In this document: piece after piece, positions 35,411-44,556 of the stretch
Layout: every line of letters begins with the position of its first letter
Numbering within the stretch: the first letter of the stretch is position 1
Source: Myxococcus qinghaiensis
GTDB taxonomy: Bacteria; Myxococcota; Myxococcia; Myxococcales; Myxococcaceae
Direction of reading: 5' to 3'
Assembly (NCBI RefSeq): GCF_024198215.1
Contig: NZ_JAKCFA010000007.1
Location: 248,001-312,000, forward strand
DNA: 64,000 nucleotides
Program-made: the position numbers and the translations under genes
The notes under the pieces: generated by a model
What the model saw: only the letters and a program-made list of their open reading frames with translations
What the model was told of the DNA's origin: nothing
The model's database searches: none

Positions 35411-37083
35411 GACGTTCCCTTCCGCCGGCCCTTTCGAGGGGGCGTCGGCTTCGTCACGTTCTCGAGTTCCCACGTCCCTGGGGGAACCCGCTGGAGGAGG
35501 GCCCGCATCTCGTGGCCAGCGCGGGGTGAGCGCTCGGCCTCGGCGGCGAAGGCCATGAGGACGCTGTCGGACAGCACTGTCTTGGGCTCACGCAGCGACA
35601 GTCGCGCGCGAGCCATCTCCACGTAGTCCGCGCGCGTGGGCTGACGCAGGCAGAGCAGCACCTGGACGTGCTCCAGGATGCCCACGGGGATGAGCCCGCG
35701 CACCGCGCGCGACAGAGCCTCCGTCGTGGGCACGGCGAGGCGCTCTTCGCCTCCGCGCAGGAGGAGCTTCCCCGGCTCGGCGGCGAGTCCTCGCGCGCTG
35801 AGCACCACGCGGGGACGCACCTCACGGGCCAGGAAGGTGGAGAGCACGGAAGCGTCTTCGGCGCCCAGGCGCTCCACGTCCTCGATGAACACAGGCGAGG
35901 TCGATGAGGTCTCCGTGAGCGAGGCCACCGGAGTGACGGCTCCCCTGCCCTGTCGCTGGAGCGTCTGGAGGAGGATGCTCTTCCCCCAACCCTCGGCGCC
36001 CACGAGCAGGATGCAGCAAGCACCCGATTGAAGCGCCCGCTCCAGCGCGACACGGACCTCGGGCTGCCCCACGAACTCCACTGCGGGCTCGGAGCGCACC
36101 GGCGAACCCGGCTGCCCCACGAACTGGACCGCGGGTTCGGAGCGCACCGGCGAAACCGGCTGCTCCATCGGGCGAGGAACAGGGTCCACGTCCCCGAGCA
36201 GAGAGGCGGACTCCGTCAGACACGCCTTGCAGATGAAGGCCCCGGCGGGTCCCGCGACCAGGTCGCCGACCTCCGCTCGCGGGCGGCAACAGAACGAGCA
36301 CCACGCATCAAGCGCCGCATCCGCGCGAGTGGGTCCACGCTCGATGATGCGAGGTCCGCGCCGTCGTCTCGGCGTGGCTTCCTCCGACACATTCGTACCG
36401 AGGCCCTCCGCATCCGAGTCCAAGCCACGCGCATCGGCCTGCCCCGTCGACGCGAGCACCAGGTCTCCTCCGAGGGACTCCTCTCCCTCCGGCGCTCCTG
36501 GCCTCCATGCCGTCTCGAAGAGCTGATCATCCACGGCGCCGCGCGGGCGCTCCGCACGCACGAACTCCGAAGCGCGGAAGGGCAGCGCCACCGAAGCACT
36601 GTGCCCCTCGGAAGGCCCTGGCTCCACGGAGGCCGCGACGCGAGCGAGCTGGGTCTCCAATCGCTGGAGGTCTTCGCTCACGTCCGTGTCCAGCACCCAG
36701 GCCTCAAGCTCGGGGGACTTCGTCGAAGGCTGCGACTCCACGTCGCGCAGCGCCTCGTCCATCAACCGTTGCCGACGAGCGAGCTCCGGGAGCGGCACTG
36801 CCTCGATGGAGCGAACCACCTCATCCGCCAGGCGAGAGTCCTCGTCCTCCGAGGACAACGCCGTCCCCGACATCCCCTCCAGGCGATTCACCTCCTCGAG
36901 GATATCCAGGCGGCTCGTGTCCAGCCGGCGCGCATGGCGCAGCAACTGGAGGGCCCGGGGGGCATTGCCCGCGCTCCGGTAGTGCGCCGCCGCCTTCTGG
37001 AGGCACTCCACGGCGCGAGTCACGTCACCCCGCAGCTCGGCGGACTGCGCGGCGCGGATCAGCTCGCGAGGGTTCTCGGCCAT
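35407..37083 (-). CDS. TPR / ClpX-type zinc finger / P-loop ATPase protein
   Basis: A 558-residue protein of unrecognised function. Residues 1-70 form TPR-like helices (VTRAVECLQKAAAHYRSAGN). Residues 262-288 match the ClpX zinc-binding domain (WCSFCCRPRAEVGDLVAGPA, then FICKACL; cysteines 262, 265, 285, 288). Two copies of a 16-residue repeat (SPVRSEPAVQFVGQPG, 311-342) follow, then an ATPase-like domain with Walker A GAEGWGKS (362-369) and a Walker B-like VFIED (398-402). ClpX zinc domains dimerise and bind adaptors or substrates; here one is joined to a non-ClpX ATPase. It is translationally coupled to lipB by a 4-base overlap. Confidence 0.75.
   Translation of the reverse strand: MAENPRELIRAAQSAELRGDVTRAVECLQKAAAHYRSAGNAPRALQLLRHARRLDTSRLDILEEVNRLEGMSGTALSSEDEDSRLADEVVRSIEAVPLPELARRQRLMDEALRDVESQPSTKSPELEAWVLDTDVSEDLQRLETQLARVAASVEPGPSEGHSASVALPFRASEFVRAERPRGAVDDQLFETAWRPGAPEGEESLGGDLVLASTGQADARGLDSDAEGLGTNVSEEATPRRRRGPRIIERGPTRADAALDAWCSFCCRPRAEVGDLVAGPAGAFICKACLTESASLLGDVDPVPRPMEQPVSPVRSEPAVQFVGQPGSPVRSEPAVEFVGQPEVRVALERALQSGACCILLVGAEGWGKSILLQTLQRQGRGAVTPVASLTETSSTSPVFIEDVERLGAEDASVLSTFLAREVRPRVVLSARGLAAEPGKLLLRGGEERLAVPTTEALSRAVRGLIPVGILEHVQVLLCLRQPTRADYVEMARARLSLREPKTVLSDSVLMAFAAEAERSPRAGHEMRALLQRVPPGTWELENVTKPTPPRKGRRKGTS
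36062..36157 (-). repeat. Two-copy 48-bp tandem repeat in the TPR/zinc-finger/ATPase gene
   Basis: GGCTGCCCCACGAACT occurs at 36062 and 36110, a 48-bp period. Each unit encodes 16 residues (SPVRSEPAV-x-FVGQPG) linking the zinc finger to the ATPase domain. The second boundary is approximate. Confidence 0.75.
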
Positions 37084-37245
37084 ACGGACAGAGCCTAACC
37101 GTCTTGGTGGACCACCGCCCGGCCTCGACGCATGCCGCCGGACGGAATGCCCGGCGAGCGGTCAGCCCTCTCCCCAGCGGCCCAGGGGCCTTCCCAGCCC
37201 CCGGAACCCGGACGAACCTTCCGCCCGGGACCGCGCGGCGTGACG

Positions 37246-38508
37246 TCACGCCATGGCGAGGAACAGCAGGTCCGGCTTCTCCAGGTACTTGATGACTTCG
37301 TAGACGAAGTCCGCGGCCACCGAGCCGTCGATGACGCGGTGATCGCACGAGAGCGACAGGTTCATCATGTCGCGGATGACGATCTGGTCCTTCACCACGG
37401 CCGGGCGCTTCTTGAGCTTGTGCACGCCCATGATGCCCACCTCGGGGTGGTTGATGATGGGCGTGGCGAACAGGCCGCCGCTCTGCCCCAGCGAGGTGAT
37501 GGTGAAGGTGCCGCCCGTCAGCTCCTCCAGCTTCAGCTTGCGCTCCTTGGCCGCCGCGCCCAGCCGCGCCGTCTCGCGAGCAATCTCCGCCAGCGTCAGC
37601 CGGTCCGCGTCCTTCACCACCGCCACCGTGAGGCCGTCCGGCGTCGCCACCGCCATGCCGATGTTGTACTCGCCGCGAACCACCAGCTCCTGCGCCGCCT
37701 CGTCGAAGTTGGCGTTCAGGTGCGGGAACTTCTTCAGCGCGGCGATGGTCGCCTTGATGATGAACGGCAGGTAGTTCAGCTTCGTCGTGTCACCCGACGC
37801 CGCGAGCTGAGCGTTGAGCCGGGTGCGCAGCGCCACCAGGTCCGTCGCGTCCACTTCCTCCACGAACGCGAAGTGCGGCATCGTGAACTTCGAGCGCACC
37901 ATCTTCTCGGCGATCTTCTTGCGAAGGCCGCGCAAGGGAACGCGCTCGTCCGCACGCCCAGACGACACGGCCGGCGCCGCGGGACGCGCCTGCGCGGGAG
38001 TCGCCACCACGTTCTTCTGCTCCCCGCCCCCCTCCAGCGCCGCCACCACGTCCGCCTTCGTCACCCGCCCCTGCGGACCGCTGCCGGGGATGGTCGCCAG
38101 GTCCAGCCCGTGCTCGCGCGCCATGCGCCGGGTCACCGGCGTGGCCAGCACCTTCGAGGCCTGCACCGAAGCGCCCGCGGCCGGAGCCGCCGCCTGGGCC
38201 TGCGCGGGAGCCGTCGCCTGCGCGGGGGCCGGAGCACCATGGCCCGAGGCCTGCGTGGGAGCCGCGCCTTCGATCTCCAGCGTGACGAGGGGGTGGTGGA
38301 CCTTCGCGATGTCCCCTTCCTTTCCGTGCGTCGACACGACGCGCCCGGCCTTCGGGCTGGGGACGGTGACGGTGGCCTTGTCCGTCATCACCTCGGCGAG
38401 CACCTGGTCTTCCTTGACGACGTCGCCAGCCTTGACGTGCCACTTGACCAGCTCGCCCTCCATCACGCCTTCACCGAGGTCGGGGAGCTTGAATTCGAAG
38501 GTTGCCAT
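37246..38508 (-). CDS. 2-oxo acid dehydrogenase E2 acyltransferase
   Basis: A 420-residue dihydrolipoamide acyltransferase. Residues 1-77 are a lipoyl domain with the modified lysine K44 in MTDKATV; an Ala/Pro/Gln-rich linker follows; residues about 118-160 are the peripheral-subunit-binding domain (ATPVTRRMAREHGLDLATIP); the rest is the CAT-like catalytic domain ending with SLSCDHRVIDGSVAADF (catalytic His and Asp). The sequence fits branched-chain or pyruvate dehydrogenase E2; the E1 genes are not in the window. It follows lipA by 56 bases and lpdA on the same strand, so enzyme, partner and cofactor synthesis are grouped. Confidence 0.92.
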   Translation of the reverse strand: MATFEFKLPDLGEGVMEGELVKWHVKAGDVVKEDQVLAEVMTDKATVTVPSPKAGRVVSTHGKEGDIAKVHHPLVTLEIEGAAPTQASGHGAPAPAQATAPAQAQAAAPAAGASVQASKVLATPVTRRMAREHGLDLATIPGSGPQGRVTKADVVAALEGGGEQKNVVATPAQARPAAPAVSSGRADERVPLRGLRKKIAEKMVRSKFTMPHFAFVEEVDATDLVALRTRLNAQLAASGDTTKLNYLPFIIKATIAALKKFPHLNANFDEAAQELVVRGEYNIGMAVATPDGLTVAVVKDADRLTLAEIARETARLGAAAKERKLKLEELTGGTFTITSLGQSGGLFATPIINHPEVGIMGVHKLKKRPAVVKDQIVIRDMMNLSLSCDHRVIDGSVAADFVYEVIKYLEKPDLLFLAMA

Positions 38509-38564
38509 GGGGGTGTCTTTCCGAGAGGAACGGGGGTTGCGTCAAGCCACGAATGAAGGCCCGG

Positions 38565-39494
38565 TCAGGCGAGCCGCTCGAGGCGCTCGCGCTCCATCAG
38601 GCCCTTCATGAAGAACTCGGCGGCGCGGTAGCTGGAGCGCACCAGCGGACCCGAGGCCACGTAGAGGAAGCCATAGGACTCGGCCAGCTTCTTGTACGAC
38701 TCGAACTGCGCCGGGGTGACGAAGCGCTCCACCCGCAGGTGGTACTGCGAGGGCTGCAGGTACTGGCCCAGCGTGAGCACGTCCACGCCCACCCCACGCA
38801 GGTCCTTGAAGGTCTGCTCCAGCTCCTCGTCCGTCTCACCCAGGCCCACCATGACGGACGTCTTGGTGTAGAGGCCCTCGGGACGGCTCTTCAAATACTC
38901 GAGCACCCGCAGCGACTGGGCGTACTTCGCGCGGCGATCTCTCACCGTCGGGGTGAGGCGCTCCACCGTCTCCACGTTGTGGGCGACGACGTGCGGCTTC
39001 GCCTCGGCCACCGTGGTCAGGTCCTGCTCCACGCCCTTGAAGTCGGGGATGAGCACCTCGACGATGGTGCGCGGGCTCTCCCGGCGCAGCTCGCGGATGG
39101 CGGAGGCGAAGTGGCTGGCGCCGCCGTCGGGCCGGTCATCCCGGTTCACCGACGTGACGACGATGTACTCCAGGTCCATCTCCTTGACGGCCTGGGCCAG
39201 GTGGATGGGCTCCATCGGGTCCAACGGCGGGGGCGCCCCCACCTTCACGTGGCAGAAGCGGCACGCGCGCGTGCACACCTCGCCCATCAACATCACCGTG
39301 GCCGTGCCACCGCCCCAGCACTCGGCGATGTTCGGGCAGCGGGCCTCCTCGCAGACGGTGGCCAGCTTCGTGCGCTTCACGATGGCCTTGACCCGCTCGT
39401 ACCCTTCGCCATGCGGCAGGCGGACCTTCAGCCAGTCCGGCTTGCGGGTGGTCTCAGTCACCTGGGGCAGCGGGAACCGATCAGGAGTCGCCAT
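38565..39494 (-). CDS. lipA: Lipoyl synthase
   Basis: A 309-residue radical-SAM enzyme that inserts sulfur at C6 and C8 of protein-bound octanoyl groups. The auxiliary cluster cysteines are C48, C53 and C59 (CEEARCPNIAEC) and the radical-SAM cysteines C74, C78 and C81 (CTRACRFC). The C-terminal RSSYRAAEFF motif, whose serine binds the auxiliary cluster, is present. Normal length. It works with LipB, encoded downstream in the same block, on the E2 lipoyl domain. Confidence 0.95.
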   Translation of the reverse strand: MATPDRFPLPQVTETTRKPDWLKVRLPHGEGYERVKAIVKRTKLATVCEEARCPNIAECWGGGTATVMLMGEVCTRACRFCHVKVGAPPPLDPMEPIHLAQAVKEMDLEYIVVTSVNRDDRPDGGASHFASAIRELRRESPRTIVEVLIPDFKGVEQDLTTVAEAKPHVVAHNVETVERLTPTVRDRRAKYAQSLRVLEYLKSRPEGLYTKTSVMVGLGETDEELEQTFKDLRGVGVDVLTLGQYLQPSQYHLRVERFVTPAQFESYKKLAESYGFLYVASGPLVRSSYRAAEFFMKGLMERERLERLA

Positions 39495-39712
39495 GGGTCG
39501 CGGGCCTTCTATGGTTTGGGCGGAAGACGTTCAAGCCTGAAGCCTCTAACGCGAGGCGTCAGCTCTGGCAGGCCCTTCGCGCGCGTCGTCTTCCTACTAA
39601 TGCTCCCGCTCCGGCCGGGCAGCCCTGGGGAGCGCCTCGGGCCGGCCAACCCCGGCTCCCTTCAGCGGGCCCGCCCCCCAGGCGTCCACCCGTGCTTCCG
39701 AGCGCCCGGACA

Positions 39713-39752
39713 CGAAAAGGCCGTCCTCGGAGACGCGGCTCCGGGACGGCCT
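39713..39752 (-). terminator. Intrinsic terminator after lpdA
   Basis: Read on the minus strand, AGGCCGTCC (39752-39744) pairs with GGACGGCCT (39726-39718) and is followed by TTTTCG. A smaller hairpin GGGCTCC-CATGA-GGAGCCC lies just upstream (39757-39775). It separates lpdA from lipA, which then needs its own promoter in the 220 bases that remain. Confidence 0.8.
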
Positions 39753-39791
39753 GAGCGGGCTCCCATGAGGAGCCCAGGACTCACACGCGGC

Positions 39792-41189
39792 CTAGAAGTG
39801 GCGCGGGTGGCCCAGCGTGGCCTCGGCGCCCTCGTGGACGATCTCCGAGAGCGTCGGGTGGGCGTGGATGGTGCCCGCCAGCTCCTCGGTGGTGATCTCC
39901 AGCTTCAGCGCGACGCAGGCCTCGGCGAGCAGCTCCGTGGCGTGCGGCCCGATGATGTGGATGCCCAGCACCTCGTCGTACTTCTTGTCGGAGACGATCT
40001 TGATGAGGCCGGTGGACTCATTGGTGATGGCCGACTTCGTCACCGCGCCGAACGGGGCGTTGCCGATCTTGACGTCGTAGCCGCGCTCCTTGGCCTTCTT
40101 CTCCGTCAGGCCCACCGAGGCGACCTCGGGGTAGCAGTACGTGGCGGACGGGGTGAGGTCGTAGTTGATGGGCTGCGGGTTCTTCCCGGCGATGTGCTCC
40201 ACCGCGAGCACGCACTCGGAGCTGGCCATGTGGGCGAGCATCGGCGTGGGGATGACGTCGCCCACCGCGTAGACGTTGGGCTCGCTGGTGCGCAGCATGG
40301 TGTCGACCTTGATGTAGCCGCGCTCGGTCTTGATGGACGTCTTGTCCAGGCCCACGTCCTCGGTGACCGGCGAGCGGCCGACGGCGGACAGGAGGATCTC
40401 CGCCTCCAGCGTCTTGGTCTCGTTGCCCACCTTCATGGTGACGCGCACGCCGTCCGCCGTGTGCTCCACCTTCTCCACCGCGGAGCCCGTGTGCACGTCG
40501 ATGCCGCGACGGCGGAAGATCTTCTCCAGCTCCTTGGAGATGTCCGCGTCCTCGATGGGGAGCAGCGCGGGCAGGTACTCCACGATGGAGGTCTTGCTGC
40601 CCACGTGGTTGAAGACGGAGGCGAACTCACAGCCGACCGCGCCCGCGCCCAGGACGATGATGCTCTTGGGGATGCGGTCGATCTGCAGGATGGAGTCGCT
40701 GTTGAGCACGCGCTTGTGGTCCACCGGCACGTTCGGCAGGGACTTGGGCACCGAGCCCGTCGCGATGATGATGTTCTTCGCGTCCAGGACCTGCTTGGAG
40801 CCGTCCTCGGCGGTGACTTCCACCTTGCCCTTGCCGGCGATGCGGCCGTGGCCCTTGATGACCGTCACCTTGTTCTTCTTCATCAAGAAGTCGATGCCGT
40901 TGGCACCCTTGGTGACGACCTTGTCCTTGTGCTTCATCGCGTTCGGCCAGTTGACCGTCGGGCTCGACAGGTCGATGCCGAAGTCCGCCGCCTCCTTGAC
41001 GTGGTGGAACAACTCCGCCGTCCACAGGAGGGACTTGGTGGGGATGCACCCGCGGTGGAGGCAGGTACCGCCCAGACGCTTGTCCTTCTCGATGATGGCC
41101 GTCTTCAGCCCGAGTTGCCCCGCGCGGATGGCACCCACGTAGCCGCCAGGGCCCGAACCGATGATCACCACGTCGAACGTCTCAGCCAC
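39792..41189 (-). CDS. lpdA: Dihydrolipoamide dehydrogenase (E3)
   Basis: A 465-residue flavoprotein that reoxidises dihydrolipoyl groups with NAD. FAD site GSGPGGYVGA (11-20), redox disulfide GGTCLHRGCIP (C43, C48), NAD site GAGAVGCEFA, and the C-terminal HAHPTLSEIVHE with the catalytic His-Glu pair. The frame opens at ATG 41204, but GTG 41189 is chosen because GGAGG lies five bases upstream and the protein then starts VAETFDVVI, the usual position; the ATG has no Shine-Dalgarno site. It ends in its own terminator. Confidence 0.94.
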   Translation of the reverse strand: MAETFDVVIIGSGPGGYVGAIRAGQLGLKTAIIEKDKRLGGTCLHRGCIPTKSLLWTAELFHHVKEAADFGIDLSSPTVNWPNAMKHKDKVVTKGANGIDFLMKKNKVTVIKGHGRIAGKGKVEVTAEDGSKQVLDAKNIIIATGSVPKSLPNVPVDHKRVLNSDSILQIDRIPKSIIVLGAGAVGCEFASVFNHVGSKTSIVEYLPALLPIEDADISKELEKIFRRRGIDVHTGSAVEKVEHTADGVRVTMKVGNETKTLEAEILLSAVGRSPVTEDVGLDKTSIKTERGYIKVDTMLRTSEPNVYAVGDVIPTPMLAHMASSECVLAVEHIAGKNPQPINYDLTPSATYCYPEVASVGLTEKKAKERGYDVKIGNAPFGAVTKSAITNESTGLIKIVSDKKYDEVLGIHIIGPHATELLAEACVALKLEITTEELAGTIHAHPTLSEIVHEGAEATLGHPRHF

Positions 41190-41270
41190 GCACGCCTCCG
41201 TCATTATTTGCGGATGGAACCCGGTGGGGCTGATAACCCCCGCTCCCGGTTGGAATCAAGGAGATTGCTC

Positions 41271-42410
41271 GTGCGCCGTTTCCCGCTCAGGACCCTCCTG
41301 CTGATGCTCGTGGCGTTGCTCGCCTTCACCCGCCTGTGGTGCGTGACGCACCAGGATGAAGCCGCCGAGGCCCCGCCCGCGCGCCCTCCCGCCCAGGCCA
41401 CCACCGCCGCCCCGGCCGCTCCCTCCACGCCGCCCCCCTCTCCCGAGTGCCGCCAGGTGGAGCGCGCCCTGGACGCCGCCCTGCGCGCCCCCCAGGAGCC
41501 CACCGCCCTGGCCGAGGCCCGCAAGCGCCTGGACGCCTGCGTCACGCCGCCTCCACGCGCCTGTGAGCTGGGGACCGCCCTGGCCGCCCGCGCGCCCTTC
41601 TCCCAGGGGGCGGACACTCCCCTGCGGGGACTGCTCGCCTCGCTCTGCGAGCACTGCCCCCCGAACGTCAACGCCTGCGCGCAGACCGTGTCCCGGGCGC
41701 TCCTGGAGACGGCCATCGGTCAGCCCGCGAACATCCCCGAGCTCCAGTGGAGCATGGATCACGCCGGGCCGGCCCTTCCGGCCGCCTGCGACACCCTCGC
41801 CCGACTGGGACTGGCGCCCGCGGCCCAGGCGGAGGTCAACCTGCCTCCCACCGTGCGCACCCTCGTGGACGGGCTGGTGTCCCACTGCCAGGGCCCGGAG
41901 CTGCTGCCCCTGTCCGTGCTGCGAGCCGCCGCCGCCCAGCAGGGCACCCAGGCCCCGGCGCTGCTCACGGCGGCCAGCGCGAAGCCCGTGGAGTCCGCGC
42001 CCGTGAAGCCGGATCAGCTCCTGGGGGCCCAGCCCGCGTTCCAGGCGTTCGATGGCGATGTCGTCACGGGCGTGGACGTGAGCAACGCGACGAAGGGCGA
42101 CCGGTGGTCCGCGGATGGAGCGCTGCGCGCGGGCTATGCGCCCACGCTCAAGCACCTGATGGGGTTCCGCGTCCGAGCCCGGGGGCCGGGCACCTTGAGA
42201 GCCATCGTCCGCACGCCGAAGGGCGTGGGCCTGAATGATCCGGAAGGGGGCTTCTCGTTCGTCAATCCCACCGTGTGCCGGTTCCGAGGCACGGGCGAGT
42301 GGGAGAGCTGCCACCCCGCCGCGCCCCTGGTGGATGTGGACGCGGTCAGCGTGTTCCCCGAGAGCGCGGACGGCAAGCTCCTGGAGCTGGAGATCCTCGG
42401 CGCGCGCTGA
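41271..42410 (+). CDS. Signal-anchored protein of unknown function
   Basis: A 379-residue protein starting at GTG 41271 (AAGGAG eight bases upstream). Residues 1-24 are a membrane anchor or signal (RRFPLRTLLLMLVALLAFT), followed by an Ala/Pro/Thr linker, a cysteine-containing helical region (CRQVERALDAAL; CEHCPPNVNACAQ) and a C-terminal beta-rich domain (RARGPGTLRAIVRTPKGVGL; CRFRGTGEWESCHPAAP). I do not recognise the family. It is divergent from lpdA with an 81-base gap and closes 12 bases before the convergent gene. Confidence 0.7.
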   Translation: MRRFPLRTLLLMLVALLAFTRLWCVTHQDEAAEAPPARPPAQATTAAPAAPSTPPPSPECRQVERALDAALRAPQEPTALAEARKRLDACVTPPPRACELGTALAARAPFSQGADTPLRGLLASLCEHCPPNVNACAQTVSRALLETAIGQPANIPELQWSMDHAGPALPAACDTLARLGLAPAAQAEVNLPPTVRTLVDGLVSHCQGPELLPLSVLRAAAAQQGTQAPALLTAASAKPVESAPVKPDQLLGAQPAFQAFDGDVVTGVDVSNATKGDRWSADGALRAGYAPTLKHLMGFRVRARGPGTLRAIVRTPKGVGLNDPEGGFSFVNPTVCRFRGTGEWESCHPAAPLVDVDAVSVFPESADGKLLELEILGAR

Positions 42411-42422
42411 GCGCCGGAGGGG

Positions 42423-42977
42423 TCAGGCGACCAGGCCGCGGTCCTTGGCGAGCTGGAAGATGGGCGCCGCATCCTTCTTCAGGACGGCGCTGACGTCCTT
42501 GACGATGGACTCGCCCGACTTCGCGACCGAGAGGAAGTTGTCGAACGTCCGGGTGAGGATGAGCACGCCGGAGATGATGACGCGCTGGAGGTTGTGCTGC
42601 AGGTCCGTGCCCTCGTAGATGAGCCACGCCTGCTCGACACACGTCTTCCTCGCGTCGACGAGGAAGTTGTTGAGGATGGTGCGCTCGTTCGCGTCGGGAA
42701 CCTTGGACTTCGGGCTCACGGAACCGATGTAGATGAGACGCGAGTTGAGCCGCGCCGAGGCCTCCTCCATCTGAGCCAGCATCGCCGCCACGTCCTCCTT
42801 GGTCGGAGGATTCTGCCAGCGGGAGAAGATGACTCGGTCGATGAGCTCTGCCTTGTACGTGGTGGGGCCGTTCACGATGCCTCCGGTGAGGCGGACGGTT
42901 TCGATTCCAAGAAGCGCCCGGCCGGCGTTCTCCACAGCGCCGCGCGTCTGGATGTGTAGCAGGAACACTCCTTTCAT
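42423..42977 (-). CDS. Conserved-looking hypothetical protein, STAS-like pattern
   Basis: A 184-residue cytoplasmic protein. The core (VIFSRWQNPPTKEDVAAMLA, then SRLIYIGSVSPKSKVPDANE, then helix and WLIYEGTDLQHNLQRVIISG) has alternating strands and helices like STAS or SpoIIAA-type domains, but no signature residue decides it. The ATG has no Shine-Dalgarno site. It lies after the his operon on the same strand, separated by 170 bases in which I see nothing firm. Confidence 0.6.
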   Translation of the reverse strand: MKGVFLLHIQTRGAVENAGRALLGIETVRLTGGIVNGPTTYKAELIDRVIFSRWQNPPTKEDVAAMLAQMEEASARLNSRLIYIGSVSPKSKVPDANERTILNNFLVDARKTCVEQAWLIYEGTDLQHNLQRVIISGVLILTRTFDNFLSVAKSGESIVKDVSAVLKKDAAPIFQLAKDRGLVA

Positions 42978-43147
42978 TGAAGAGAGTCACTGCTGCACGC
43001 AATCACTCCACCGTCGCAGCCCGACTGTCCGGATGCAGCCGTGACGGACAAATCCATCCGGGTCGAGGCTGACACGGCCTGAAAACGGGGCTTGATACGT
43101 GGAATGCCCTGACAGCCCGTGTCCTCTTCACGCGAGGTGAGACTCCC

Positions 43148-43780
43148 TCATCCAGCAATGCTGGGAAGCGGCGTCTTCGCGGCACGACGAGCGAGGACAG
43201 CCTTCACGTCTTCCAAGGAAAGACCGAGCGGCCTCACCGCGACGAGCAGGTGGTAGAGGAGATCAGCGGCTTCCTCGGCGGCGCGTCCGGCGTCCGCATC
43301 CGCGCAGGCTGTCACCAGTTCCGCGGCCTCTTCGCCCAGCTTCTTGAGGCGCAGGTTGCGGTCCGCGAGCAGGCGGCGCGTGTAGCTGGGTTTCTCCCCG
43401 GGGACATCGGGGCGGGCGGCGCGTTCGGCGAGCGTGGCATCGAGCGCGGCCAGCGAGTCCTCGCTTCCGGGACCGAAGCACGTCACGTCGCCGGTGTGGC
43501 AAGCGGGGCCTGCTTTCTCGACACGGGCCAGCACCGCGTCTCCGTCGCAGTCGGCGCGAAGGGACACCACTTGCTGGGTGTTTCCGCTGGTGGCGCCCTT
43601 GTGCCAGAGCCCGCGCGTGCGCGAGCGGTAGTGCATCTGTCCCGTGGCGAGCGTGCGCTCCAGGGCCTCGCGGTCCGCGTGCGCCACCATCAACACGTCA
43701 CCGGTGCGCGCGTCCTGCGTCACCACCGTCACCAGGCCACCGCCCTTGGTGAAGTCGAGTCGGTCCAGGTCCAGGTTCAT
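43148..43780 (-). CDS. hisIE: Bifunctional phosphoribosyl-AMP cyclohydrolase/phosphoribosyl-ATP pyrophosphatase
   Basis: A 210-residue fusion for steps 2 and 3 of histidine synthesis. Residues 1-110 are HisI, with the zinc/metal motifs [23 protein letters not shown] and [11 protein letters not shown]. Residues about 115-205 are HisE (MazG-like) with [14 protein letters not shown] and [12 protein letters not shown]. Last gene of the operon; its ATG overlaps the hisN stop by four bases. Confidence 0.95.
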   Translation of the reverse strand: MNLDLDRLDFTKGGGLVTVVTQDARTGDVLMVAHADREALERTLATGQMHYRSRTRGLWHKGATSGNTQQVVSLRADCDGDAVLARVEKAGPACHTGDVTCFGPGSEDSLAALDATLAERAARPDVPGEKPSYTRRLLADRNLRLKKLGEEAAELVTACADADAGRAAEEAADLLYHLLVAVRPLGLSLEDVKAVLARRAAKTPLPSIAG

Positions 43781-44556
43781 TCGAGCTCCGTCGCGCCCAG
43801 GCGCTCGCGGGTGAGCCGGGCCAGTGCCGCGTTGGTGGCGATGCCGTTGCCGCCGAACGAGGTTCGCCGTCCTGTCCAGTCGGTGAAGACGCCTCCGGCC
43901 TCGTCGATGATGGGCTGGAGCGCGGCGGCGTCCCAGGGTGAGAGCAGTTCGTCCACCATGACCTCGGCACGGCCGGTGGCCACCAGCAGGTAGCCATAGC
44001 AGTCGCCCCAGGTCCGCGAGATGGCGGCGTCGAGGGTGAAGCGGCGCCAGGCTTCACCGCGCTCGGGGTGCTGGCGGAAGCGCTCGTCGGTGGTGAGCAC
44101 CACGGCGCGGGAGAGGTCGGCCTGTTCGGACACCTTGGCGCGTTGGTCGTTCCAGAAGCACCCCTGCCCGGGTGCCGCCACCAGCAGCTCGTTCACGGCC
44201 GGGAAGTACGCGGCCCCGACGAGGATGCGCTCCCCTTCCGCCAGCGCCACCAGCGTGCCCCACAGCGGTACGCCTCGGATGAAGGTCTTGGTTCCGTCGA
44301 TGGGGTCGAGGATCCAGCGACGCTGAGCCCCCGGCCGCGTCTCTCCGAACTCTTCACCGAGGATGCCGTCCTCTGGGAAGCGAGCCTCGAGCCATTCTCG
44401 CGCGGTCTTCTCGGCCGTGCGGTCCGCGATGGTGACGGGTGTTCCGTCGCTCTTGGTGTCGACGGCGATGCCACCTCGGAAGTAGCCCAGCGCTACGTCG
44501 CCCGATTTGCGTGCGACTTCCGCTGCTGCCTGCATCAAGCCCTGTGCGCTCGTCAT
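43777..44556 (-). CDS. hisN: Histidinol-phosphatase, inositol-monophosphatase family
   Basis: A 259-residue Mg-dependent phosphatase. The IMPase metal motifs are present: [25 protein letters not shown] and [20 protein letters not shown] followed by [17 protein letters not shown]. Its place between hisF and hisIE, with four-base overlaps at both ends, makes histidinol-phosphate the likely substrate (HisN type) and explains why hisB in this operon lacks a phosphatase half. Confidence 0.92.
   Translation of the reverse strand: MTSAQGLMQAAAEVARKSGDVALGYFRGGIAVDTKSDGTPVTIADRTAEKTAREWLEARFPEDGILGEEFGETRPGAQRRWILDPIDGTKTFIRGVPLWGTLVALAEGERILVGAAYFPAVNELLVAAPGQGCFWNDQRAKVSEQADLSRAVVLTTDERFRQHPERGEAWRRFTLDAAISRTWGDCYGYLLVATGRAEVMVDELLSPWDAAALQPIIDEAGGVFTDWTGRRTSFGGNGIATNAALARLTRERLGATELE

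Noticed and set aside
38502..42410. A 1302-codon open frame on the plus strand across lipA and lpdA
   Set aside because: It is antisense to two certain genes. Long antisense frames are common in very GC-rich DNA. Only its last 379 codons, from GTG 41271 with a good Shine-Dalgarno site, are a gene.
42978..43147. A terminator for the his operon (GACACGG/CCGTGTC pair at 43071 and 43117)
   Set aside because: The stem is 7 bp with a 39-base loop and no U run, so I do not call it.
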